Below the pieces are notes generated by a model, which was not told where the DNA came from, made no database searches, and was given only the letters and a program-made list of their open reading frames with translations. 34,216 bases of DNA, from positions 1 through 34,216 of the IMG/VR virus record IMGVR_UViG_3300027734_000015. One strand, written 5' to 3'. Source of the DNA: a virus. Below, piece after piece: positions 1-8,812 of the stretch (positions within the stretch are counted from its first letter, which is position 1; every line of letters begins with the position of its first letter). The translations under genes were made by a program, and so were the position numbers.

Positions 1-127
1 ACAAACGTCACAAACCCTTGCGTGTCTGTGAATATCCCCTGCACTGGGACGATGTTTATCGTCTGCGTGCTTGCTGTTTCGTTTTGCAGTATTTGAGACA
101 TGACAGCCCCTTAGTCGGCTTGGGCGG
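1..127. repeat. 127-bp terminal direct repeat, left copy
   Basis: Bases 1-127 are identical to 34090-34216. The copy holds the first 34 codons of the tail-fibre gene (its ATG complement is at 99-101) and the last codons of the 111-452 gene. Reading through the join gives an uninterrupted late operon, so the map is circular. A repeat of exactly 127 bases equals the largest k-mer used by SPAdes, so it is more likely an assembly overlap than a packaged terminal repeat. Confidence 0.97.
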
Positions 128-452
128 CGGCAATGTAAAGCGTATTTGTGCCGGAACTAATAGCCTTGAGATAAAACGGCGCTTTCGGTGCTGCGATAAT
201 GACCGGATAATTCATAGCTGCGGGCAGAATGTAGCTGGTGCTGCCATTGCCGGTTGAAGGAATTGCCGGAGTCGCTACGGTGCTGCTGTTCGACAATTCA
301 ACAGCCGCGATACCAGTTCCGGTATTAAGCAGTTGAACATAGTTTGTTTGATCGTTCGTCGTTGCATCGACTAGCAAGGCTGAACTCGCCGAGGTAGTAA
401 GGTCTAGCGCATACGTCTTACCGCTGACCCGAATAACTGAGGTGTTAACCAT
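111..452 (-). CDS. small beta-rich virion-type protein
   Basis: This 113-aa protein is rich in Ser, Thr, Ala and Val in alternating patterns typical of beta-sandwich virion proteins; I do not recognise a named family. It lies downstream of coat and the 143-aa protein and just before the tail fibre across the contig join, so a structural role such as head decoration or fibre attachment is inferred from position. The ATG at 452 follows an AAAGG ribosome site. The stop at 111-113 lies inside the terminal repeat, 9 bp before the fibre ATG. A terminator-like hairpin lies just upstream (475-501), so its expression may differ from that of the coat gene. Confidence 0.7.
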   Translation of the reverse strand: MVNTSVIRVSGKTYALDLTTSASSALLVDATTNDQTNYVQLLNTGTGIAAVELSNSSTVATPAIPSTGNGSTSYILPAAMNYPVIIAAPKAPFYLKAISSGTNTLYIAAAQAD

Positions 453-474
453 TTTTCGACCTTTCTAAAGAAGA

Positions 475-501
475 AAAGCCGCCCCTAATGGAAGCGGCTT
501 T
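475..501 (-). terminator. intrinsic terminator-like hairpin inside the late operon
   Basis: AAAGCCGC (475-482) pairs with GCGGCTTT (494-501) around an 11-base loop. On the - strand the stem runs into a T-rich tract (complement of 464-477); a shorter T-rich tract lies on the + side. It sits between the 143-aa and 113-aa genes, so it may let only part of the head-gene transcription through to the tail genes. Confidence 0.7.
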
Positions 502-520
502 CCCTTTTCTTCGTTACTGA

Positions 521-952
521 TTAGAACTCACCGAAGTCGAAACCGTAGACAAACACATCGACAGTTCCACCTGCAACTGCCGTACCAACTCGGACATACA
601 GAGTCTGTGCAGACAGTTGGGTAGCTTTAGTGCCAGCCACCACGGTTGAGTTAGTTACATACGAAGCGCTGGTATTGCTTGTCAGTGCAGCGTTAGTAAC
701 GATTTCAGTACCCGTACCTGCCGGTGCAGTCCAAATTGCCAGTGCGCCGCTGCTAACGTCTTTGTTAGCGTTGGTGATGGCAACGTTCTGCACGCAGTAG
801 GAGGTCGTGTTATTCAGCGGCACGGTGACGCTTGCATCGCCGGTTTGCGAGATCGGTACTGCACTCGCAAAGGCAAGCAGACGGATCGCCTGATTGGTCG
901 CCAAATTCGACGGGTGAATAGTAGTTGCTGATGCTGGGCCGGGATTAGACAT
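521..952 (-). CDS. virion-type protein downstream of coat
   Basis: This 143-aa protein is Ser/Thr/Ala/Val-rich with beta-strand periodicity and a C-terminus ending in YGFDFGEF. I do not recognise a family. It is the first gene after the major capsid protein, where decoration or minor capsid proteins are common, so a virion role is inferred from order. The start at 952 has AAGGA at a good distance. A terminator-like hairpin follows the stop. Confidence 0.75.
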   Translation of the reverse strand: MSNPGPASATTIHPSNLATNQAIRLLAFASAVPISQTGDASVTVPLNNTTSYCVQNVAITNANKDVSSGALAIWTAPAGTGTEIVTNAALTSNTSASYVTNSTVVAGTKATQLSAQTLYVRVGTAVAGGTVDVFVYGFDFGEF

Positions 953-979
953 TTGTCGTTTCCTTTTCTGTGTGAGTTA

Positions 980-2227
980 TTAAGCTGCGACGCGGCAGGC
1001 GAGTTCCGGGTACAGCGGGGCCCAGCCATACAGCACATCAAGACGAGTCGGAATCGAGTCGTTGTTGATGGTGTATTGACGGACAACGCGGATGCTCATG
1101 CCCAGTTCTTTGTCGCTTGCACGACCAGCGAAATGCACGCCCTCGGGCAGTTCAAGATCAGCCATCGCAACCGTGAAGGCATTGCGGTGCATGATGATGT
1201 TCTGCGGCGAGACTACGCCGGTATTGTTGAACGGAGTAACGACAGCGGTCGCCGAGGTAGCAGCAAGGTTGACGTTTTGGAACTGACCAGCAGTAATCAC
1301 AGCCGGGGAAACAATCACAGAGGTCGTGCCGCTGGTAGAGACAGTCACATCGGCAGTCACCACGAAGTTACGCAGCTTGTTCGAGCCGTAGGCTTGACGG
1401 TTCTGCGGGTTCACAGCAAAGACGTTAGCGATTTGAATCACGTCGCCTTGCTTAAGGCCAGCAGTCGCGGTCGTAGCAGTCAGGGCGATGGTCGAGGTCG
1501 AAGCCCAGCCACTCGTCAGAAAGCCCGTAGCGGTCGTGGTAGCGCAAGCCAAAGTAGCGGTCGAGTACGAACCAAACGTCTGATTGACCACGTTCTGATC
1601 CATCTTCCACTTCATACCGGCAGAGTCCGTACCCATCAAGCCTTTCTCGTATTGCGACGAGATTTTAGCCGACGGCATAAACAGACCTTTCAGGCTGTCC
1701 ACGATGGTTGCGCTGGTGAACGGCTCAACGACGCAAGTACGACGACCATCACGCGGTGCGCCTTCGCTGTCGAGGTACGCAGCGCCAGTCAGGTAGGTAA
1801 TCAGGCCAGTCGGAGGAGTTCCGGCAGTACCGACGATGTTCGCAGTATTGTTCTTCGCCATGACCAAACCATCGCGGTCGATCTTGTTGGCAATTGCAGC
1901 AATCGCGGGCTTCAACACACGATCCGAGAACATATCCAACGACAAAGCCAAGTCTTGCGTGGTGAACTGGGTATCGACGTGGAACTGGGTGGACAGGGTG
2001 ACAGGAACGCTGGTTTCGTTGAAGTCTTCAACGTTCAAGGCAGGGCCGGTCGTACCAATGAAGCGACCCGGACGGCGAACGTTCACGGTGTTACCAATTT
2101 TCGCACCGACAACAGCGAATTGATCGTCATAGTTACGGTCAACTTCACCGGTAAAGGTGAGTTCGTTTTCCAAGACCATCAAGGCCTCGTTAGTGATCTT
2201 ACTAATAGTCAACAGATTGTTTGACAT
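980..2227 (-). CDS. major capsid protein, P22 coat family
   Basis: At 415 aa it has nearly the same length as P22 gp5 (430 aa). The order matches the P22 coat fold: an N-terminal arm, a segment with NVRRPGRF near residue 50, a Phe/Asp-rich stretch ending DLALSLDMF near 92-100, an inserted Ala/Thr-rich beta domain at about 225-335 containing LKQGDVIQIANVF (the position of the telokin-like I-domain), and a C-terminus with RLDVLYGWAPLYPEL. It would form the T=7-type shell around the scaffold encoded just upstream. The start at 2227 has an AAGGA ribosome site. A full-length ORF on the opposite strand here is a shadow. Confidence 0.92.
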   Translation of the reverse strand: MSNNLLTISKITNEALMVLENELTFTGEVDRNYDDQFAVVGAKIGNTVNVRRPGRFIGTTGPALNVEDFNETSVPVTLSTQFHVDTQFTTQDLALSLDMFSDRVLKPAIAAIANKIDRDGLVMAKNNTANIVGTAGTPPTGLITYLTGAAYLDSEGAPRDGRRTCVVEPFTSATIVDSLKGLFMPSAKISSQYEKGLMGTDSAGMKWKMDQNVVNQTFGSYSTATLACATTTATGFLTSGWASTSTIALTATTATAGLKQGDVIQIANVFAVNPQNRQAYGSNKLRNFVVTADVTVSTSGTTSVIVSPAVITAGQFQNVNLAATSATAVVTPFNNTGVVSPQNIIMHRNAFTVAMADLELPEGVHFAGRASDKELGMSIRVVRQYTINNDSIPTRLDVLYGWAPLYPELACRVAA

Positions 2228-2254
2228 GATTTGTCCTTAAAAATGAGAATGGAA

Positions 2255-3145
2255 TCAGCGGATTTTTCCGGCCTTGCGTGCGGCTCGCCATTGAGCATAA
2301 GTACCGTGGAATTCCCCGTTACTGTCTAGCTTGTTGTCCAATGTTGACCCCATCGCCTTGATCGGTTTAATCGGTGCAGGTGCTTTAGACACCGACACAG
2401 GTTTAGCTGCCCCGGTAGGCGTTTCCAGCTTCGCCTCCAGTCTCCCAATCTCGCGCAGCGCGTTAATCGTTGACAGCTTCGCCAACTTCTCCCCAATTTC
2501 GGGATTCTCAGCAAGGTGATATAGGATTTTTGGCCCTATGTCACTTTCAAGGATGGCATCTCGCACTTGGTCGCTTACTGCGACTTCGCTGCTGGCTACC
2601 ATGTCCTCAAAATCAGGCATTTCAGCTTTTGCTGCTTCCAGTCGTTCGTTCCAAGTCGTAATGACCTTTTGACGTTCTTCCTGTACGCGGCGCTCTGCTT
2701 CTTGCTGATCTCGCTTTCTCAACGCATTTTCTGCTGAGTAATCTGCCAATGCTTTTGCATACTCAAAGGCATCGGTAAATTGCTCCGGTTTCGGTTCTTC
2801 TTCAATCGGATCAGGCTTTGGCGTGACCCTATCTTCAAGTTCCCTTAACCGCGCTTCTAGTGCTGTCCTTGCTTCACGTTCCTTTGCGGCTTCTTGCCGG
2901 GCTAGTTCGCGTTGCTTGGTCAGTTCCGAGAAACGTTTTTCGAGTTTCGGATTCTGTTTTTTTTCCGGTTCAGTTGCCTCGTTAACTGCTTCCTGTCCAC
3001 TCTCATCCTCGGATTCAGTCGGCTCGACCTCAGTCGCCTCAACTTGCTCGTCGGGAGCTAGACGCAGATGCTGGATGTTAAATTCGGCTAAATTTTCACT
3101 CGTTACAACATTTTGAGCCTGCTTCGGCTCTTGCACTTCAGACAT
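2255..3145 (-). CDS. scaffolding protein (P22 gp8-like by position)
   Basis: This 296-aa protein is very rich in Glu, Lys, Ala and Gln. It has an acidic N-terminal third, a long predicted coiled coil (about residues 70-180 with repeated EEERQK-like heptads) and a basic C-terminal end (WRAARKAGKIR), which is the usual coat-binding end of P22-type scaffolds. It sits between portal and coat, the P22 gp8 position. The start at 3145 is chosen over an upstream in-frame ATG because TTGAGGA stands in front of it and the upstream extension overlaps a hairpin. No protease gene is nearby, as expected for recycled P22-type scaffolds. Confidence 0.85.
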   Translation of the reverse strand: MSEVQEPKQAQNVVTSENLAEFNIQHLRLAPDEQVEATEVEPTESEDESGQEAVNEATEPEKKQNPKLEKRFSELTKQRELARQEAAKEREARTALEARLRELEDRVTPKPDPIEEEPKPEQFTDAFEYAKALADYSAENALRKRDQQEAERRVQEERQKVITTWNERLEAAKAEMPDFEDMVASSEVAVSDQVRDAILESDIGPKILYHLAENPEIGEKLAKLSTINALREIGRLEAKLETPTGAAKPVSVSKAPAPIKPIKAMGSTLDNKLDSNGEFHGTYAQWRAARKAGKIR

Positions 3146-3166
3146 GAGTTTCCTCAAGATTTTGAC

Positions 3167-3183
3167 CCGTTGCAATCCAACGG
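3167..3183. other. small hairpin and AT-rich gap before the scaffold gene
   Basis: CCGTTG (3167-3172) pairs with CAACGG (3178-3183) around 5 bases, followed by an AT-rich tract at 3184-3207. It lies in the 67-bp gap between portal and scaffold, one of the longer gaps in the head operon. An internal promoter in the AT tract is possible, but I see no convincing -35/-10 pair. Confidence 0.4.
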
Positions 3184-3212
3184 TAGATTAAAATAAATAT
3201 ACTCTTAGTAAA

Positions 3213-5318
3213 TCATTGCTGCAAGAATGGACTACCCTGATGCGAAATGTCTTGCGCGGCTATCGTCGCGTAAGCATTCTGCTCCATATTCCGACGCTCA
3301 ATTTCTTGCAATAGTCTGCTCGTATCCATGTGATGCAACAAAAGTTGCACGATGGCATCAATCTCGGTCTTGTTCTGCGACGTGATGGCGCGGGTGTTTT
3401 GGTCATTGACCTTTACTTCAGCCATAGTCTCGGTATTGTGGGCTTTGCTGGTCACTTCCATCAACTTACGTTTAGTCGCCCCATCTTCACGGATTTGGGC
3501 AACCTGACCACGGTTGTTGATCTCAAGCTGCATAGCCTGCAACTGTTGTTGCTGCTGTTCGATAACCTGTTTGCTTTGCGCCAGTTGCATCTGCACCTGC
3601 GGCGGGATCGGGCTTTTATCGTCAATCTGCGCCAGCGGGTTAGATGCTGCCAGCCGGTCGGCAATAATGTCTGCGCCGGGGAAATCCATGTTACGAAACA
3701 CTAGGTCGCCAGCAATCTTGAACAGTTCATCTTTTGCCATCAGCGGCATCATTGCCTCGACTGCTTGGATGCGCTTAGACTGATATCCCGGCCCTGTATC
3801 CATCACGATATCGTATTCGCCCACGGTCACGTCGTTAAGGATTGCGCCCACAGCGTCGCGTTGGTTGATCGTCACCATGTCCGGCTGACCATCGTCGCCA
3901 ATAATCCGCATGACGCGCTCTGCATCGTAAATCTTCGGGATCAAGTCGAGAATGATCTTGCCGGTGTGCTTAATCGAACGAGTCAGGTTGTCGTAGAAAT
4001 GATAGTTCGACAGGTCGATTTGCTGTTGCTGACCGTTCAACGCCTTGCCGGAAATGTTGCCCGACGGCATTTGATTTGGATCGAAGATGCCTAACACCGC
4101 TTGCAGGTCGTTGTTGATCGACGATGCTGCTTCCATAATGCCTTGCGGCGGCGCTTCGGGTTGCAGACGCGTCGGCTGCGGTGCTACGCGGCCTTCAATG
4201 TCGGTTTGCTTGTACCGCAAGACTGGTGCTGACTTGATGTTAGCCTGCGCCCATTCGTTTTCGTGACCTTCGTCCTGACCTTCAGCCAACAGCCACTTGG
4301 CTTTCGGTGCGAGGGCGATAGATTCAGTCTGACTGGTGCGCCAAAAGTTATACATCCGCTGCGGGTCTTTGGCATGACGCACTAGACCAAACTTTTTGCG
4401 TTTGTCCTCGACGGTCAATTGTGCGCCGTACACCGGAATAACGGGGATGTAACTACCAATCCACTCGCCTTCCTCAAGCACTTGCATTGAGGTGACTTTG
4501 CACCACTTGATGACCTTCTTATAGGTCTTGCGCTCGCTAATAATAGTCACGCCCGCAGCCAACATCATGTCGGCATCGGGCAAGTCCTCTTTGTATAGCT
4601 TCGTGCCATCAGAGAGTAGGACTAGCGTCGTTGCCTTGCGCTCAGTGTGGAAGTATTCCGCGATGCGGATATCTTCCTTCATTACCCATTCAGCACTTGA
4701 GTCGCCAGTAGCACGCAAAGTAAATCCCGACCCGTCATCGGCATCAGGATACATTTCGCGGAACGTTGCTTTCGGAATGACCTCAGTCACCAAGCATTGC
4801 TCGGCATCTGAACCATCCGGCTCGACAGAGTTCGGATCGAAGTAAACGGTAAACGGGTTATGGATCGGACGAATATAGATTTCCTGATCGAACGAATCTT
4901 CCCGCACGTAATCAGTCTCTACTCGCCAGTAGCCCCATCCCATCCTGACCGCGTAATCGAAAGCGTTGTCATAGGCAGTATCAGCATTAGAGTTGACCTC
5001 GATATGCCGCGTGATGCCTTCTAACGTCTTGGCTATCTTTAGGTCAGCTTCGTTGTTGACGGGGTGAACCTTGATGCGCGGGCGTTGCTGCCGCTGCTGG
5101 TTTGTAACCTGCCGCACATAGCTGTCGACTTTGTTAATCGTCAGGCAAGGTCGCGCCTCAAGGTTGCGACTGTTCTGAATTTCAACAGGCCATTGATCGC
5201 CTGCTGCAAACTTCAAATCTTCAAGCGCCTCCATCCGATTGTTTGAATCGGCATCAGAGGCCAGCCGCAAGAACTTCATTGCGGCATCTATTCTTGGGTC
5301 ATCTTCTTGATAAGGCAT
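3213..5318 (-). CDS. portal protein, P22 gp1-like
   Basis: At 701 aa it is close to P22 portal (725 aa). Family hallmarks include the N-terminal segment with FAAGDQWP, the RPCLTINKVDSYVRQVTNQQRQ stretch (about residues 57-78), a WGYWRVETDY strand, and a Gln-rich helical C-terminal region (about 575-640) matching the barrel of P22-type portals. It forms the dodecameric vertex through which DNA is packaged and ejected, and contacts terminase and the gp4-like protein. It starts 8 bp from the end of the terminase gene; no strong ribosome site is visible, so coupled translation is likely. Confidence 0.93.
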   Translation of the reverse strand: MPYQEDDPRIDAAMKFLRLASDADSNNRMEALEDLKFAAGDQWPVEIQNSRNLEARPCLTINKVDSYVRQVTNQQRQQRPRIKVHPVNNEADLKIAKTLEGITRHIEVNSNADTAYDNAFDYAVRMGWGYWRVETDYVREDSFDQEIYIRPIHNPFTVYFDPNSVEPDGSDAEQCLVTEVIPKATFREMYPDADDGSGFTLRATGDSSAEWVMKEDIRIAEYFHTERKATTLVLLSDGTKLYKEDLPDADMMLAAGVTIISERKTYKKVIKWCKVTSMQVLEEGEWIGSYIPVIPVYGAQLTVEDKRKKFGLVRHAKDPQRMYNFWRTSQTESIALAPKAKWLLAEGQDEGHENEWAQANIKSAPVLRYKQTDIEGRVAPQPTRLQPEAPPQGIMEAASSINNDLQAVLGIFDPNQMPSGNISGKALNGQQQQIDLSNYHFYDNLTRSIKHTGKIILDLIPKIYDAERVMRIIGDDGQPDMVTINQRDAVGAILNDVTVGEYDIVMDTGPGYQSKRIQAVEAMMPLMAKDELFKIAGDLVFRNMDFPGADIIADRLAASNPLAQIDDKSPIPPQVQMQLAQSKQVIEQQQQQLQAMQLEINNRGQVAQIREDGATKRKLMEVTSKAHNTETMAEVKVNDQNTRAITSQNKTEIDAIVQLLLHHMDTSRLLQEIERRNMEQNAYATIAAQDISHQGSPFLQQ

Positions 5319-5326
5319 GGCTTAGT

Positions 5327-6610
5327 CTATCCCATCCAGTTCGCGCCTACAACAAAGGTATTTTGCTGCGGCTTTGCGCGGCGTGGCTCTTTGACCATCA
5401 ACGCGATGTATCTAAAGGCATCCGCGCCGTGTGAGTAATGATCGTGTAACGGTTGTTTACTAAACTGCCCGGTGTTCGGATCGACTTCGTACCGATAGTG
5501 CCGCAAGCAGTCGATGCCTTCCTTGGTGTTCTCGCGGTCAAACCAACAGGCAGGGAAGATCGTCCGGGCAGCGTTGATGCTGTCCACAATCGGCACACGC
5601 GGTAAGATTTGTGTCTTGTACCCTGCGCCTCGGACTATCTCCTCGATGCTCTTACCGTTAGCGGCTAAAGTTTTGTTTTCAGCGTCATGCGGTAGCCAAA
5701 GCGTGTCGTACACATAACCGAACGTCTGCATCTTGGCTAGGTAGTAGCTGATTGTCTGCTGACTATCCTCAAAGTACCGCAGCAGACGGGTTTCCATGCC
5801 CACGTACTGCAAAAACCATATCGCGGTGCTGTCTGACCAGCCAAGATCAAACACCGCATGAACAGGCTTTGCAGGGTCATAGACAACATTTGTGATGCGC
5901 TGCTGGAGTTCAGCCATTTGCATCTCGCGGGCAAAGATCGCCCCGTCTACCGTCTGCCTACAGACACCTTCCCACACCGTATTGTAGGAATCCATGTCCC
6001 GGTTCTTGAGGGATTCGCGCTCAAGGTTTAGGGTTTCGGGAAACCACGGGTTATCGCTCCAGTTGATCTTGGTGACTATCGAGTCGTTCGGCGGCTTGAC
6101 TACGAAGCGCTGGTAAGTCTCGTCTGTCTCTAACTCAGGGTTAAAGCTGATCCATATCTCCGAGCCTTCCTTGCGGATGGTCGGGATCAGGACGTTCCAC
6201 GAAAGTTTGCTGACGTTGGCGGCTTCTTCCACCCAGCAGATATCTACGCCCTCAAACGACTTAATGTTTGTTACATTGTTCTTTAAGCCGGAGAAGAAGA
6301 ACTCTGTGCCGTTCTGCGCCCGAATACTGGCTTGGGTGATCTCATAAAACCCCATCAGGCCGAGGCTTTCAATCTGATCGCACAGCAGTTTGTGGACGGA
6401 ATCCTTCAAGCTAGTCTGAAACTCACGAGCACACAGGATACGCAGCGGCTTCCTAGCGCCAAGGATCAGCAGCGCTCTCGCTATGCCCCAAGACTTAGCA
6501 CCGCCTCGCCCGCCCCACAGGATGCGGTAGCGGCTTTTCTCAGGCTTGAACAGGCATTCCAGCTTTGCCGGGAACTGTGCCCTGCTTATCGCTTCAGCGA
6601 CATCCGTCAT
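5327..6610 (-). CDS. terL: terminase large subunit
   Basis: The 427-aa protein has an N-terminal packaging ATPase with Walker A GGRGGAKS (33-40), hydrophobic Walker B plus catalytic Glu in VDICWVEEA (122-130), and a C-terminal nuclease with FDLGWSD (254-260, D255) and HDHYSHGADAFR (389-400, D397). The arrangement fits the Terminase_3/PBSX-type family. It cuts concatemeric DNA and drives it into the procapsid through the portal. Its ATG overlaps the stop of the small-subunit gene by 4 bp. Confidence 0.95.
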   Translation of the reverse strand: MTDVAEAISRAQFPAKLECLFKPEKSRYRILWGGRGGAKSWGIARALLILGARKPLRILCAREFQTSLKDSVHKLLCDQIESLGLMGFYEITQASIRAQNGTEFFFSGLKNNVTNIKSFEGVDICWVEEAANVSKLSWNVLIPTIRKEGSEIWISFNPELETDETYQRFVVKPPNDSIVTKINWSDNPWFPETLNLERESLKNRDMDSYNTVWEGVCRQTVDGAIFAREMQMAELQQRITNVVYDPAKPVHAVFDLGWSDSTAIWFLQYVGMETRLLRYFEDSQQTISYYLAKMQTFGYVYDTLWLPHDAENKTLAANGKSIEEIVRGAGYKTQILPRVPIVDSINAARTIFPACWFDRENTKEGIDCLRHYRYEVDPNTGQFSKQPLHDHYSHGADAFRYIALMVKEPRRAKPQQNTFVVGANWMG

Positions 6611-6885
6611 TCGGGCTTGACGAACGAAACCACGATGCCGGACAACAAAGGCGAGCCGTCGGCATTCTCAAGCGCTTGCAGAGCCTTGCCGTCCACTCGG
6701 TCAATAATCTCCTTAATCGCCCAAGATTCGCCGTTTTCAGCCTCGGAAATCAGCTTCTCAGCGATAGAATGCAACCTATGCGGCTCTTGAATGAGGATTT
6801 TGCGTAGCTTGTCATAGAACAATCTCTGCCTTGCAGCATTTTGATTGCCTAACGGCGCTCCACGTCCTTTTGTCTCAATTTCCAT
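6607..6885 (-). CDS. terS: terminase small subunit (probable)
   Basis: This 92-aa basic protein starts with a GRGAPLGNQNAARQ segment and contains SWAIKEIIDRVDGKALQ, the pattern of a phage small-terminase family whose members end a helical DNA-binding core with a DRxDGKP-like motif. It lies directly before terL with a 4-bp overlap. It would recognise the packaging site and recruit the large subunit. No clear Shine-Dalgarno precedes the ATG at 6885. The assignment combines motif resemblance with position. Confidence 0.8.
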   Translation of the reverse strand: MEIETKGRGAPLGNQNAARQRLFYDKLRKILIQEPHRLHSIAEKLISEAENGESWAIKEIIDRVDGKALQALENADGSPLLSGIVVSFVKPE

Positions 6886-6908
6886 AGTCTTGATCTAGTT
6901 AAGTTTTC

Positions 6909-6939
6909 TTGTCAATATTTGTGTGTTCAATGGTATGAT
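6909..6939 (+). promoter_or_regulatory. extended -10 sigma70 promoter, rightward
   Basis: TTGTCA (6909-6914) lies 19 bp from TATGAT (6934-6939), and TG at 6931-6932 supplies the extended -10 element (TGGTATGAT). It points right, against the surrounding late genes, straight into the small gene at 6965. An AAGGAG ribosome site lies between. Confidence 0.65.
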
Positions 6940-6964
6940 CAACAACGTTTACAAGGAGTTAAAA

Positions 6965-7138
6965 ATGGAAGAAAACGAAATCATTTTTGAGCATTTGGTC
7001 ACTTACATTCATTTAGCTATTGAAAGCGAACAACCCGAGCCTAAAGAATTTTCTGAGGAAACTGAAAAAAGGTTACTTCTTGTTTATCGACAGCTTCGGC
7101 ACGCGCTCAAGATCAGCGACCCTGTAGATATCTCATAA
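6965..7138 (+). CDS. isolated small acidic protein, rightward
   Basis: This 57-aa protein starts MEENEIIFEHLVTYI, is acidic and looks fully helical; I do not recognise it. The start at 6965 is supported by AAGGAG at 6952-6957 with 7-base spacing, so a 14-codon upstream extension is left out. It is the only + gene within about 14 kb of leftward genes and has its own promoter. Its last 26 bases overlap, antisense, the end of the 468-aa gene. It could be an early or host-takeover factor, or a constitutively expressed moron. Confidence 0.72.
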   Translation: MEENEIIFEHLVTYIHLAIESEQPEPKEFSEETEKRLLLVYRQLRHALKISDPVDIS

Positions 7139-8519
7139 GTCCGTCAAGCCATTGTTGGTTTCCTATTTGCACCGGGTTACTCAGTTGGAATGATCTCATG
7201 TCGCCCGCTACATCTGCGCCCATTGCTCGGCGTTTGGCGTAAAAGTCAGGAAACATGATATCTCGCGGGATTGGCTTTTCAAAGCCGCCAGCATATGTGC
7301 CGCCAAGTTGATGCGAATAGCTGCCATGCGGTGCTTGAGGCTGGTCAATAACCAATCCTTCGGGGTTCATTTTTGCCACCGTGTAGCCCGTTGAGTGCAT
7401 TGGCACATCCATCAAGTTAGGGTCGGTGATAGCCACCCGCGTGCGGGCTATGCTTGGAAAACCTCTGTTTGCGTATTTGTCTAAGTTAGCTTCGGCAACA
7501 AACGCAGTCCTAATTGCGCCATTACTTTTCATGTCGGCAAGTGTTTCGGGATTGTCGATGCCTTTCCATTCGGGACGCACTTTTCGCATCGAACGGTCAA
7601 ATTCTAGTTTGGCAGTCTTGGAAATATTTGTTGCACGCATTTGCTCAAGCAACGCATCTGCCATCATGTTTGAAAAGTCGCCGCTAGTGTGAGACATAGC
7701 AACGTGAGGCATATATACATCGCCCCTTTCGCCAGCCTCTCGCACTTTTTTCGATAGCGCGGTGATTACACCCTTATCGGATGCCCATGCTGCCCCGTAA
7801 GGCGCATGAGTACGCATAAAGTCTGCGCCGCCCTCAAGCTGCACCGGACTGTTCAATGGTTTGCCACCAATATCAGTCAGCAGCATTCCTGCCGCGGTTC
7901 TGTCTCCAACCGCGGGAATGATTGTGCTGCCCTGCATAGACTCAGGGGAAATAATGGCTCTTGCAACTTTTGGCGTGTTTGGCTGTGCCGTAAACAGCAT
8001 TTCTGAGATCGGCACTTCTAATTTTTTGCCGCCACCAATCGGATGATAGTAACCTGCATCAATTAACGCTTGTTTCTTCGGGCCAATGTTCATGCCCAAC
8101 GCACCGGCAGGCGCATTGCGTGATGCACTCATGCCGCCGCCCATCATGTTCAAGGCTATGTTTGCAGCTTCTTGGGGAGCGTTAAACTTGTATTGAACGT
8201 TGCCATAATCGTCCACATAAGTTTCCATTGATCGGGCGGGCGCTGTGATTGCGTTGACTGCACCTGCCACTACGCCGGGCAAGGCTAACTCGCGCTTGTT
8301 CATTACCGAGCCGGGCATTGTGTCGCGAAATGGCAAGAATGTCGCCCTGCCTTCCATCGACAGTTCCTCGCCTGACCATGACGGCTCTACCGCTGCCGCA
8401 ATACGCCTGCGACCTTTAGCGCCCTGCCGAGCCAAATTAGAATTAAGAAGCTGCGCCATCGAGGAAATCGGCGTTCCCGTTGTCTCGACTGGCTCTACAG
8501 CGTCAGCAATTCTTGGCAT
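7113..8519 (-). CDS. 468-aa late protein of unknown function
   Basis: The N-terminal 60 residues are basic and disordered-looking (RQGAKGRRRIAAAVEPSW). A Met/Ala/Gly-rich stretch with MNMGGGMSA-like character follows at about 130-145, and then a mixed alpha/beta body with ALIDAGYYHPIGGGKK and MPHVAMSHTSGDFSNMM. It resembles large, poorly defined proteins carried in or with virions (polyvalent-type), but I see no catalytic motif I can name. It is the last gene of the leftward block that starts with the Dps-like gene, 3 bp from the 96-aa basic protein, and converges with the small + gene. Confidence 0.75.
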   Translation of the reverse strand: MPRIADAVEPVETTGTPISSMAQLLNSNLARQGAKGRRRIAAAVEPSWSGEELSMEGRATFLPFRDTMPGSVMNKRELALPGVVAGAVNAITAPARSMETYVDDYGNVQYKFNAPQEAANIALNMMGGGMSASRNAPAGALGMNIGPKKQALIDAGYYHPIGGGKKLEVPISEMLFTAQPNTPKVARAIISPESMQGSTIIPAVGDRTAAGMLLTDIGGKPLNSPVQLEGGADFMRTHAPYGAAWASDKGVITALSKKVREAGERGDVYMPHVAMSHTSGDFSNMMADALLEQMRATNISKTAKLEFDRSMRKVRPEWKGIDNPETLADMKSNGAIRTAFVAEANLDKYANRGFPSIARTRVAITDPNLMDVPMHSTGYTVAKMNPEGLVIDQPQAPHGSYSHQLGGTYAGGFEKPIPRDIMFPDFYAKRRAMGADVAGDMRSFQLSNPVQIGNQQWLDGLMRYLQGR

Positions 8520-8521
8520 GA

Positions 8522-8812
8522 TTAAGTTTTATTACGTTTCGAGATGGCTTTGGCTTTAGCCTTGGCATCTTCCTTACTGCTTGCACCCCATGCCTTCAAG
8601 GACAGCGCCAATCGAGTCGGCTTGCCTTCCTTTTCCATCGGGCCGGGCATATTGCCCATCCGGGCTAAGAATGACGCTCTGCGCGGATTGTCGCCAGCCT
8701 TGACGGGAGGCTTTAGCGTTCCCCCAGTCTCAGCGTGGTAACTTGCCCGCCCCTTTGCATTCAGCCCGCCAGCAGGGTTTTTGCCAGCTTTCTTAGTCCA
8801 CGCAGCGGTCAT
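8522..8812 (-). CDS. small basic DUF6321-type protein
   Basis: This 96-aa, Lys/Arg/Gly/Ala-rich protein carries [19 protein letters not shown] at the N-terminus and [14 protein letters not shown] in the middle, the pattern I associate with the phage DUF6321 family, whose role is unknown. The high basic charge suggests nucleic-acid contact, which is inference. Its ATG overlaps the stop of the 42-aa basic protein (ATGA at 8809-8812), implying coupled translation. Confidence 0.75.
   Translation of the reverse strand: MTAAWTKKAGKNPAGGLNAKGRASYHAETGGTLKPPVKAGDNPRRASFLARMGNMPGPMEKEGKPTRLALSLKAWGASSKEDAKAKAKAISKRNKT

Noticed and set aside
953-2224. 423-aa open frame on the + strand
   Set aside because: It is the exact antisense of the coat gene, with Arg/Ser/His-rich content typical of shadow frames, and has no ribosome site.
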